Position numbers and translations under genes: made by a program. From Xenopus tropicalis (taxonomy: Eukaryota > Chordata > Amphibia > Anura > Pipidae), in assembly GCF_000004195.4 (NCBI RefSeq), contig NC_030686.2, positions 44,317,961-44,381,960 on the forward strand: a DNA stretch of 64,000 nucleotides. Reading direction: 5' to 3'. Positions within the stretch are counted from its first letter, which is position 1; the number at the start of each line of letters is the position of its first letter. Under the pieces are notes generated by a model. It saw only the letters and a program-made list of their open reading frames with translations. It made no database searches and had not been told where the DNA came from. This document shows positions 1 to 9,621 of the stretch, piece after piece.

Positions 1-735
1 TTCACCGAGAGATACCAGGGCACCCACCTATCATTCACAGAGAGATACCAGGGCACCCACCTATCATTCACTGAGAGATACCAGGGCACCCACCTATCAT
101 TCACTGAGAGATACCAGGGCACCCACCTATCATTCACTGAGAGATACCAGGGCACCCACCTATCATTCACAGAGAGATACCAGGGCACCCACCTATCATT
201 CACTGAGAGATACCAGGGCACCCACCTATCATTCACAGAGAGATACCAGGGCACCCACCTATCATTCACAGAGAGATACCAGGGCACCTACCTATCATTC
301 ACTGAGAGATACTAGGGCACCCACCTATCATTCACTGAGAGATACCAGGGCACCCACCTATCATTCACTGAGAGATACCAGGGCACCCACCTATCATTCA
401 CAGAGAGATACCAGGGCACCCACCTATCATTCACTGAGAGATACCAGGGCACCCACCTATCATTCACTGAGAGATACCAGGGCACCTATCATTCACTGAG
501 AGTTACCAGGGCACCTATCATTCACAGAGAGATACCAGGGCACCCACCTATCATTCACTGAGAGATACCAGGGCACCTACCTATCATTCACTGAGAGATA
601 CCAGGGCACCCACCTATCATTCACTGAGAGATACCAGGGCACCCACCTATCATTCACAGAGAGATACCAGGGCACCCACCTATCATTCACCGAGAGATAC
701 CAGGGCACCTACCTATCATTCACTGAACAGAGATA
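1..735. repeat. 33-bp minisatellite array
   Basis: About 22 head-to-tail copies of a 33-bp unit built around GAGAGATACCAGGGCACC and CACCTATCATTCAC. Copies differ by a CTGAG/CAGAG/CCGAG switch and by short deletions near 481-530. The array is cut by the window edge, so its full length is unknown. It lies beyond the 3' end of atp5pd with no gene visible around it. Confidence 0.95.
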
Positions 736-1340
736 TTAAGCTTCCGGGGCACCTACCTGCCATTTACTAATGTATGCACCCCCAGCAGCAAAGACCACAA
801 AGACTCAAACACTCAGATTTTGCACCTAAAGGGATGAGTCCAGGCTCTGCTCATTGTACCAAAGCATAATGTTGATCAGATAAGTGACTGCCATGCAGCT
901 CTAGGTATCGAGGCACCTACCTGCATTAACATTGAGGGAGACGGGGTTACTATGTGCAATGAAAAGGGATACTAATGCCAGTCAGCCTACATGAGCCAGT
1001 GGGGCACCTACCTGCTATTTACTGAACACGTGAATTTTCACGTGAGTCACCTTTCAGGTATGTGGGGCATTTGGCATTGCCCGTTCCACTGCTCTAAGTT
1101 ATATGAAAATAAATCTTTTTCTTTTTTACCAATTTATAGAGCTTTGAGTGTTTGTATGCCAGTCAGTGTATGCCAGCGCCCCTGCACTAGATATCGTCTG
1201 TGCCACCACTGCCCTGTTCCATCACATTGCCCTGCCCCCAGCTGCCCTCACACACAGTTACACTCCCCCACATGCCTGCCTGGAAAGCTTTAACAAATGG
1301 TAAATCATCTACATTACTAGGGTACTGGTTTCAGGGATTA
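736..1340. other. Intergenic stretch with decayed copies of the 33-bp unit
   Basis: No gene is seen. Isolated pieces resembling the neighbouring unit (GGGGCACCTACCTG followed by ATTTACTGA-like text) occur near 745-770, 910-935 and 998-1028. The minisatellite apparently once extended further and decayed here. Short open frames in this stretch show no recognisable protein. Confidence 0.5.
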
Positions 1341-1589
1341 TGGGGGCCCATACACCATAAGATCCGCTCGCTTGGGGGCGATATCGGGAGAATCCAGGGT
1401 AATTCGATCGTTTGGCCCCATGACGGGCATAGGTAAAGTCGGTCTGGCTAAATTTTCTAACCTGCCAATTTCAGGCCAGATATTGGTCGGGCAGGCCAGT
1501 CGGAAGTGCCCATACACGGGCCGATTAGCTGCCGAATCTGTCTATGAGACCCATATCGGCAGCTACGATCGGCCTGTGTATGGGGACCT
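1341..1589. mobile_element. Palindromic MITE, 'CCCATACAC' family, TTA flanks
   Basis: The ends read GGGGGCCCATACAC and GTGTATGGGGACC, which are inverted repeats. TTA flanks the element on both sides (1338-1340 and 1590-1592). Internal text (CGGGCAGGCCAGTCGG, CACGGGCCGATTAGC) recurs in other copies at 19469, 26012, 42029 and 52983. A 3-bp TWA duplication is typical of PIF/Harbinger-type elements; that assignment is inference. Confidence 0.75.
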
Positions 1590-2060
1590 TTAGTCTGCAG
1601 GGCCCTCTCTCTGGGGACAACTCTTGGCCCATTGGTGTCATGGAGGCTCTACAGGGCAAAGCTTATGAGCTCAGCAAAGCAGGATTGGGCAGAAGTACCA
1701 GCAGGCAAGCCCTGAATGTGATTTTTGAGGGCGAGTGGCTTATTTATATACCTGTGTCTGCCTGCCATATGGGGGCCCTCCTGTCTGATATTTGAACCGA
1801 TATCTAATAAGAAATTCCTGTTTGCCAAGGAACACATCAGCTGATTGATGCAGTCTCCATCAGACAGGTTGCTGTAGGGATGCAGTACAATCAGTTTGGC
1901 TAAGAACTAACACAGACTGGGCCCAATTTGCCCAACACGTGGCTGCCCAAACCAGGCAAATATATGCTTATTTAGCAACCCTGCCAAACAAGAGGATCGC
2001 TCTGTGAGGGGGATGTGCCAAGGATCAACTCATTACTTCAATGGAATTACAGATATAATA

Positions 2061-2950
2061 CAGGTATGGGATCCCTTATCCTGAAACCAGTTATCCAGAA
2101 AGTTCTGAATTACGGAAAGCCTGTCTCCCATAGACTCCATTTTAATCAAATAATTCAGAATTTTAAAACTGATTTCCTTTTTCTCTGTAGTAATAAAAAA
2201 GTAGCTTGTAAACTGATCCCAACTAAGATATAATTACCCCTTATTGGGGGCAGAACAGCCCTATTGGGTTTATTTAATGGTTAAATGATTCCCTTTTCTC
2301 TGTAATAATAAAACAGTACCTGTACTTGATCCCAACTAAGATATAATTACCCCTTATTGGGGGCAGAACAGCCCTATTGGGTTTATTTAATGGTTAAATG
2401 ATTCCCTTTTCTCTGTAATAATAAAACAGTACCTGTACTTGATCCCAACTAAGATATAATTACCCCTTATTGGGGGCAGAACAGCCCTATTGGGTTTATT
2501 TCATGGTTAAATGATTCCCTTTTCTCTGTAATAATAAAACAGTACCTGTACTTGATCCCAACTAAGATATAATTACCCCTTATTGGGGCAGAACAGCCCT
2601 ATTGTGTTTATTTAATGGTTAAATGATTCCCTTTTCTCTGTAATAATAAAACAGTACCTGTACTTGATCCCAACTAAGATATAATTACCCCTTATTGGGG
2701 CAGAACAGCCCTATTGGGTTTATTTAATGGTTAAATGATTCCCTTTTCTCTGTAATAATAAAACAGTACCTGTACTTGATCCCAACTTAGATATAAATAA
2801 TCTGTATTGGATACAAAACAATCCTATTGGGTTTAATTAATGTTTTATTGATTTTTTAGTAGACAAGGTATGGAGATCCAAATTATGGAAAGACCCCTTA
2901 TCTGGAATACCCTTGGTCCCGAGCATTCTGGATAATGGGTCCTATACCTG
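2061..2950. mobile_element. Inverted-repeat element carrying an internal 113-bp tandem array
   Basis: The ends CAGGTATGGGATCC and its near-complement GGGTCCTATACCTG form terminal inverted repeats, with TA directly outside each. The interior holds about five copies of a 112-113-bp unit (2225-2790; key words CCCCTTATTGGGGGCAGAAC and ACAGTACCTGTACTTGATCC). A related copy in opposite orientation lies at 31600-32535. This looks like a non-autonomous Xenopus DNA transposon with an expanded core. No transposase is visible. Confidence 0.75.
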
Positions 2951-3227
2951 TATTTCCGGTGATCCCTTATACCGAGAACCCCTTATACCGAGTCCTGTAC
3001 CTAAATTAAATGTCATTTCTTAACATAACAGAATCAGCTTCATAAGCAGTAATTAATAAAGATTTATTTCAGATTGGGCACACTATCACAGTGCCTCGAA
3101 GACGTCGGACAGGAAAGGAAAATAAACGTTTCAGAGCAGTGTTTGAATGTAAGTACTAACAAGGAGGCCAAGCAAGTGAATAATAACTATTTTATTAACC
3201 AGAAGGAAAGTTAAGTGGTCAAACACT

Positions 3228-6177
3228 TTACAGTTCACTGATTGGCTTGTGTGGCCAGTATACATGCTTCTCTTTGTCCAGCCTGGTTTCAGGGAAAGCT
3301 TCATGGAGATCATCAAAGGTCATCTGATCAAAAGGTATCATGTTTCTGTACCTCTCCAACTGTGGAGGACAGGAAGTCAGGTGAGCAAAGAAACACAGGA
3401 ACTACATCACCAACAGATTGACATAGTATACTGAAGCTACATCCACAACACATAATCGCTACTGGAGTACGTAGCGGCCAGTAACAGGCCTACAGAAGAT
3501 GACAAGCTGTAAATTGTAGAACCTGCCATGATCACTAGGCACACTTACCTCCTTTTCGTACTGAGACACCCGGGTCTTGGATTCCTGGATGTAGGTTGCA
3601 GCTTGCTTAACCTAAAACACAGGAGCAACGTATGAGCAATTAAGGAGACAGTAGCCTAAGTCAGCTAAAATACTTCATGAGGCTATCCTTCCCTGTAGAT
3701 GTTTTAAAGGGGATGTTCACCTTCAATGTCCAAATCTTATTAAACCACCAGCAATGCTCTCAGCGTGTTAGAAAATCCATTTTCCATAAAAACAAAAAGT
3801 AAAAAGGCCACTGTAAAAGCTACTTTTTATACCTGTTAAACAGGGTCGGACTGGGGGTTGCAGGTCCCACCGGGGCTCCCGCCCCACAGGCCCTGCAGGT
3901 GCCCCTGCCAGCTTCGTCCCCTAACCACCCCCCCGCAGGGGCACCCACCCGACATCCTCCCCAAGTGTGCCTAAATTTAACGCATCAAGGGAGGCACAGT
4001 CGGGCAGGGGGAGCACCGGCAGGGACGGGTCTGGGCCGCCGGGATTTTTCCCGGTGTCCAAAAGGCCCAGTCCGACCCTGCTGTTAAAAAAGCCCTTTTC
4101 TTGTCTCTCTGATCAGTTTTATGAAGGGATGGGAGTGGCCTATTTTGACCCTGACATCATCACTCCCAGGCTTTGCCCTTACTTGTTTCCTATTGGACCA
4201 ATTCATTTGTTGCTTCTGCACTCTAACCAGTTGTATAAATTGAAAGGTCATTGGTTAATGTCTCGCAGCCATACTGTACTGGCTAAAAGCAGGTGTACCA
4301 AACCATTCAGAGACAGAACAGTGCAATGAGTAAATAAACAATCCCTCTAGCAGGGTCTTAGTACGATATTCAGTGCGTGTATGGTATGTCGGCGAGTCAA
4401 CCGATATCGCAGGAAGCTGCCGATATCGGCCGACTCGCCAATCGGACCAGTTGGAAAATTTTGATCGGGCGCCATAGAAGGCGCCTGATCAAAATCTCCC
4501 TTCAGCGCTGAATCAGCAGAAGGAGGTAGAAATCCTATTGTTTCTACCTCCTTACCTGCCGATTCAGCCCTGAATGGTGTGTGGCACATCTGACGATGTT
4601 TCGTGCGACCGATGGTCGCACGAAACATCGTCAGATCGCCACATGTATGGCCAGCTTTACTGTTTGTCTCAGGCAATCTCATTAATGGACAATTTATAAA
4701 GAGAACGGAACTGAATATTTCAAACTTAATCCTATTATAATGTCAACTTTGGACTCACAGACTCCTGTTCCTGTGCATTAATCTTCTCAGTCTGGGTGTC
4801 CTTTGGCTCAGGGATAGTGGTGGCGTTAAACTAGAAATACAAAGACAAAGGTAAGAAAACAATTAAAACCAATTAATGGGGGCCGAAAAAAAGATGCAAA
4901 TGGTTCTACCCACCTTCTTCTCAAACTCATCAACCATCCCGGCTTTCTGAACTGCAGTGCGGTAGAAGGCCCAGTCAATGACTGGAGTCTTCTCTGGGAG
5001 GGAGGCTAACCTGCAAAGACAAGGGTTAAAGGCTTACTTACATACTCTAGCCAGACATATAGTAGGTATTAGTTATATATAATCAAACTAAAAACCCCTG
5101 AGTTGTTACTGCAAAACTGCTCTTGATGTTAACCAGCCAATAGCTGGTACTTAAATTTCTAAGCTTGCACTTGTGTGTGTGTGTGTTAGCAAATATAAAA
5201 GACATTCACAGCTTTATGTATTTCCCACCAATGAGCATGGCCGATACCATGATGGGCTTGGCTGTGTATGTTACAATCAATTCGCCTATTGTTTGGTTCC
5301 ATACTGCTTTATGTCTATGAGCAATTTTAGTCTGGCAAAGTAGTGTCACAACCTTAACAAGTGGTTCCCAGTGCTGGGTATGGGGGCCTTAAATGGGCTA
5401 GACTAGGGGTCCCCAACCTTTCTTACTCATGAGCCACAGTCAAATGTAAAAAGACTTGGAGAGCAACACAAACACCATAAAAGTTCATGGAGGAGCCAAA
5501 TAAGGGCTGTGATTGGCTATTAGGGGCCTCTATGCACCCTATCAGCTTACAGGGGCTTTATTTGGTAGGGAATTTTGTTTTTATTCAACCAAAACTTGCC
5601 CCCAAGTCAGGAATTCAAAAATAACTCCCTGGTTTGGGGGCACTGAGAGCAACACCCAAGGGGCTCCTGAGCCACTGGTTGGGGATCACTGGTGTACACA
5701 ATAAAGCTGGCCATACATGATCAGGTTTGGTCTTGCAGTTTAGCTACTTTCTAACTATCTAGGCATGTATAACCGGTCGGGATAATGTTTAGAATCCTCT
5801 GATCCCAGTGGAAAATCTACATCGACAACAAATTGTTGCTCACGAGCCACTGGTTGGGGATCACTGGGCTACAGAAACCTGTATTAGTATTCGTTGGCTG
5901 TCTGAGTAATGAGGAATAATTTGGTAGCCTCCTTTTAAAGAAATTATTATAACTTTGATAATTGTGTTATCCTGTACTCCTTTAATTTACGATAAGCAAA
6001 TCTGATGGTGTTGTTTCCATATCCTCTAGCTCCCAGCACCGACTGGGGAACTTACTTTCCAGCGACCGTGTCACTGCGAGTCTTGAGGGCATTGAACATG
6101 GCCTTTTGGTTTGGTGGGACCCTCTCGGCAAAGGCCATCCAGTCGATTGCTTTGAGTGCTGCTCTGCGTCCGGCCAT
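3228..6177 (-). CDS. atp5pd: ATP synthase peripheral stalk subunit d, mitochondrial
   Basis: Encodes subunit d of the mitochondrial F1Fo ATP synthase, part of the peripheral stalk that keeps the F1 head from rotating. Coding exons in transcript order are 6177-6056, 5010-4914, 4830-4759, 3611-3549 and 3359-3228, all with GT-AG borders and matching phases. They give 161 aa, the length of the human protein. The start MAGR followed by a run of basic and Ala residues is family-typical, as are IDWAFYR-like text in exon 2, MIPFDQMT in the last exon and a WPHKPISEL C terminus. A non-coding first exon ends at the GTAAGT donor at 8952. The minus-strand AATAAA at 3191-3196 is the likely poly(A) signal. 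The gene is head to head with kctd2. Intron 1 holds a 2.4-kb minisatellite whose first unit supplies the acceptor of the first coding exon. Confidence 0.97.
3706..4265. mobile_element. Dispersed repeat interrupted by a hAT MITE
   Basis: The outer sequence (AAAGGGGATGTTCACCTTCAA at the left, AAGGTCATTGGTTAATG at the right) matches, in reverse complement, the uninterrupted copy at 30572-30787. The 3841-4080 insertion sits inside it. It lies in an atp5pd intron, between the exons at 3549-3611 and 4759-4830. Confidence 0.6.
3841..4080. mobile_element. Complete hAT-type MITE with perfect 8-bp target duplication
   Basis: The terminal inverted repeats CAGGGTCGGACTGG and CCAGTCCGACCCTG are perfect complements. 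The direct repeat CTGTTAAA flanks both sides exactly (3833-3840 and 4081-4088). Eight-base duplications and CA...TG ends are the hAT superfamily signature. The GC-rich core encodes nothing recognisable, so it is non-autonomous. A longer relative is at 48060-48339. Confidence 0.9.
4355..4655. mobile_element. Palindromic MITE, 'GATGTTTCGTGCGACC' family
   Basis: A long imperfect palindrome with GTGCGTGTATGG at the left and CACATGTATGGCCAGC at the right. The internal text GATGTTTCGTGCGACC and AGGAGGTAGAAA recurs at 53501-53842 in the other orientation. It lies in an atp5pd intron. Confidence 0.7.
5403..5691. mobile_element. hAT-like MITE, 'GGGGTCCCCAACC' family
   Basis: The left end TAGGGGTCCCCAACC and right end GGTTGGGGATCACTG are inverted repeats. 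The same family is at 19268-19905, 30340-30571 and 34937-35207, and the last has a perfect 8-bp duplication. A detached copy of the right end occurs at 5835-5870. It sits in an atp5pd intron, and its short open frame is shared by all copies, so it is not a gene. Confidence 0.75.
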
Positions 6178-8616
6178 GGTTATGTTCTGCAATAAGGAAC
6201 ACATTATATCAGGGTTAGGGGAATAAATAATTCCTGGTTATGTTCTGCTATAAGGGACACATTATATCAGGGTTAGGGGAATAAATAATTCCTGGTTATG
6301 TTCTGCAATAAGGAACACATTATATCAGGGTTAGGGGAATAAATAATTCCTGGTTATGTTCTGCTATAAGGGACACATTATATCAGGGTTAGGGGAATAA
6401 ATAATTCCTGGCTATGTTCTGCAATAAGGAACACATTATATCAGGGTTAGGGGAATAAATAATTCCTGGTTATGTTCTGCTATAAGGGACACATTATATC
6501 AGGGTTAGGGGAATAAATAATTCCTGGTTATGTTCTGCAATAAGGAACACATTATATCAGGGTTAGGGGAATAAATAATTCCTGGTTATGTTCTGCTATA
6601 AGGGACACATTATATCAGGGTTAGGGGAATAAATAATTCCTGGTTATGTTCTGCTATAAGGGACACATTATATCAGGGTTAGGGGAATAAATAATTCCTG
6701 GTTATGTTCTGCTATAAAGGGACACATTATATCAGGTTAGGGGAATAAATAATTCCTGTTATGTTCTGCAATAAGGAACACATTATATCAGGGTTAGGGG
6801 AATAAATAATTCCTGGTTATGTTCTGCTATAAGGACACATTATATCAGGGTTAGGGAATAAATAATTCCTGGTTATGTTCTGCTATAAGGGACACATTAT
6901 ATCAGGGTTAGGGGATAAATAATTCCTGGTTATATTCTGCTATAAGGAACACATTATATCAGGGTTAGGGGAATAAATACATTCCTGGTATGTTCTGCAA
7001 TAAGGAACACATTATATCAGGGTTAGGGGAATAAATAATTCCTGGTTATGTTCTGCAATAAGGAACACATTATATCAGGGTTAGGGGAATAAATAATTCC
7101 TGGTTATGTTCTGCAATAAGGAACACATTATATCAGGGTTAGGGGAATAAATAATTCCTGGTTATGTTCTGCAATAAGGGACACATTATATCAGGGTTAG
7201 GGGAATAAATAATTCCTGGTTATGTTCTGCTATAAGGGACACATTATATCAGGGTTAGGGGAATAAATACATCCTGGTTATGTTCTGCAATAAGGAACAC
7301 ATTATATCAGGGTTAGGGGAATAAATAATTCCTGGTTATGTTCTGCAATAAGGAACACATTATATCAGGGTTAGGGGAATAAATAATTCCTGGTTATGTT
7401 CTGCAATAAGGAACACATTATATCAGGGTTAGGGGAATAAATAATTCCTGGTTATATTCTGCTATAAGGAACACATTATATCAGGGTTAGGGGAATAAAT
7501 ACATCCTGGTTATGTTCTGCAATAAGGAACACATTATATCAGGGTTAGGGGAATAAATAATTCCTGGTTATGTTCTGCAATAAGGAACACATTATATCAG
7601 GGTTAGGGGAATAAATAATTCCTGGTTATGTTCTGCAATAAGGAACACATTATATCAGGGTTAGGGGAATAAATAATTCCTGGTTATGTTCTGCAATAAG
7701 GGACACATTATATCAGGGTTAGGGGAATAAATAATTCCTGGTTATGTTCTGCTATAAGGGACACATTATATCAGGGTTAGGGGAATAAATACATCCTGGT
7801 TATGTTCTGCAATAAGGAACACATTATATCAGGGTTAGGGGAATAAATAATTCCTGGTTATGTTCTGCAATAAGGAACACATTATATCAGGGTTAGGGGA
7901 ATAAATAATTCCTGGTTATGTTCTGCAATAAGGAACACATTATATCAGGGTTAGGGGAATAAATACATCCTGGTTATGTTCTGCAATAAGGAACACATTA
8001 TATCAGGGTTAGGGGAATAAATAATTCCTGGTTATGTTCTGCAATAAGGAACACATTATATCAGGGTTAGGGGAATAAATAATTCCTGGTTATGTTCTGC
8101 AATAAGGAACACATTATATCAGGGTTAGGGGAATAAATAATTCCTGGTTATGTTCTGCAATAAGGGACACATTATATCAGGGTTAGGGGAATAAATAATT
8201 CCTGGTTATGTTCTGCTATAAGGGACACATTATATCAGGGTTAGGGGAATAAATAATTCCTGGTTATGTTCTGCTATAAGGGACACATTATATCAGGGTT
8301 AGGGGAATAAATAATTCCTGGTTATGTTCTGCTATAAGGGACACATTATATCAGGGTTAGGGGAATAAATAATTCCTGGTTATGTTCTGCTATAAGGAAC
8401 ACATTATATCAGGGTTAGGGGAATAAATACATCCTGGTTATGTTCTGCTATAAGGGACACATTATATCAGGGTTAGGGGAATAAATAATTCCTGGTTATG
8501 TTCTGCAATAAGGAACACATTATATCAGGGTTAGGGGAATAAATAATTCCTGGTTATGTTCTGCAATAAGGAACACATTATATCAGGGTTAGGGGAATAA
8601 ATAATTCCTGGTTATG
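6178..8616. repeat. 58-bp minisatellite whose unit contains the atp5pd 3' splice site
   Basis: About 42 copies of a 58-bp unit. It begins at the base next to the atp5pd start codon and fills most of intron 1. Read on the minus strand, each unit has a branch-point-like CCCCTAACCC, a pyrimidine-leaning stretch and CCTTATTGCAG (or CCCTTATAGCAG) followed by AACATAACC. In the copy beside the exon that text is the acceptor actually needed for the first coding exon (AG at 6187-6188; exon begins at 6186). Two main variants (GCAATAAGGAAC and GCTATAAGGGAC) alternate irregularly. A marker variant AATACATCC recurs at roughly 4- to 5-unit spacing between 7260 and 8430. That suggests expansion in multi-unit blocks. 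Confidence 0.95.
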
Positions 8617-8952
8617 ACAGATATAGGTTTAAAGCCATAACCTTTGGATTCAACAAAATCCTATACTCTAGGGCATTTGACATAGTTGTTACATTAAGGG
8701 CATATGGTGAGGCTAATAACCTTGGCACAAACATGAGCCTGTATAGAAAGCTAAGGGTTATAGAATTAGATCATATAAAAGCATGCTACCGCTATGATAA
8801 TGGATGATTAATCTTCCAGTTGAATTAAAATGCCCTTGTGATATAAACAGCTTTAAATAGAGGCCATACCGCCAGTTTTACCGTTTATATACAATAAAAA
8901 CCGTGGAACTATATATATATATATATATATACAGAAGCAGCAAAGCACTTAC
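8617..8952. other. 5' part of atp5pd intron 1
   Basis: Unique-looking AT-rich intron sequence between the minisatellite and the donor of non-coding exon 1 (minus-strand GTAAGT ending at 8952). It includes a (TA)n run at 8911-8931. No coding or RNA gene is seen. Confidence 0.6.
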
Positions 8953-9621
8953 CTTTCCTTTAGTTCCGACCTCCAGCCGAACTCCCGGGACACTGCAATG
9001 GCTGCCTCAACGCGGGGAACGTCCCTTGCCTTCTCATGCAGCCAATCACAACTCGACTTCCAAGCGCAACTGTCACAAGTTAACAGCTACTGGCTAGAAC
9101 ATATCACGTGATGAAGACTAATGTCATTCATAGGTTGCGTCCCGGTGTTCTGACCTTGGGCTTCTGCGCAGGGAAAACTACGTGGTGTAGGAAGATGGAG
9201 ACGCCGAAGTGTTTGGGTGTAGGAAGATGGAGACGCCGAAGTGTTTGGGTGTAGGAAGATATAGACGGAGAAGTGTTTGGGTGTAGGAAGATGGAGACGC
9301 CGAAGCGTTTGGGTGTAGGAAGATATAGACGGAGAAGTGTTTGGGTGTAGGAAGATGGAGACGCCGAAGCGTTTGGGTGTAGGAAGATATAGACGGAGAA
9401 GTGTTTGGGTGTAGGAAGATGGAGACGGCGAAGTGTTTGGGTGTAGGAAGATATAGACGGAGAAGTGATTGGGTGTAGCAAGATGGTTCTCTTGTTTTGA
9501 CAGCGCGGATCTCTCAGCTCAGGCAGCTGTCGGAAGTGACGCCATCCTCCCCCCGGAAGTTTCTCCTACCTTGGTGTTATGGCTCCGCCGTTGTCCCGGT
9601 GCTGCCCGGTGTAATTTAAAC
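8953..9621. promoter_or_regulatory. Bidirectional promoter and 5' UTRs of atp5pd (minus) and kctd2 (plus)
   Basis: The interval separates the inferred non-coding first exon of atp5pd (from 8953 upward on the minus strand) from the kctd2 start codon at 9622. Visible motifs are an E-box palindrome ATCACGTGAT at 9103-9112, ETS-type sites CGGAAGT at 9531-9537 and CCGGAAGT at 9553-9560, and a CCATCCTCC YY1-like site between them. ETS/GABP and YY1 sites are usual in promoters of nuclear genes for mitochondrial proteins. No TATA box is evident at either end. A 32-bp minisatellite occupies the middle. Transcription start sites are inferred. Confidence 0.7.
9185..9480. repeat. 32-bp minisatellite inside the bidirectional promoter
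   Basis: About nine copies of a 32-bp unit (GTGTAGGAAGATGGAGACGC followed by CGAAGTGTTTGG). Units with GATGGAGACGCC and units with GATATAGACGGA largely alternate, giving a partial 64-bp higher order. Half the units carry AAGATGG, which resembles a YY1 core. The open frame across the array on the minus strand is a repeat artefact. Confidence 0.9.

Noticed and set aside
6178..8616. CRISPR array
   Set aside because: Direct repeats have no unique spacers; the units are contiguous, in a eukaryotic intron.
9469..9621. Extended N terminus of kctd2 from an ATG at 9469
   Set aside because: It runs through the promoter minisatellite and ETS sites; the ATG at 9622 lies in the expected low-complexity N terminus.
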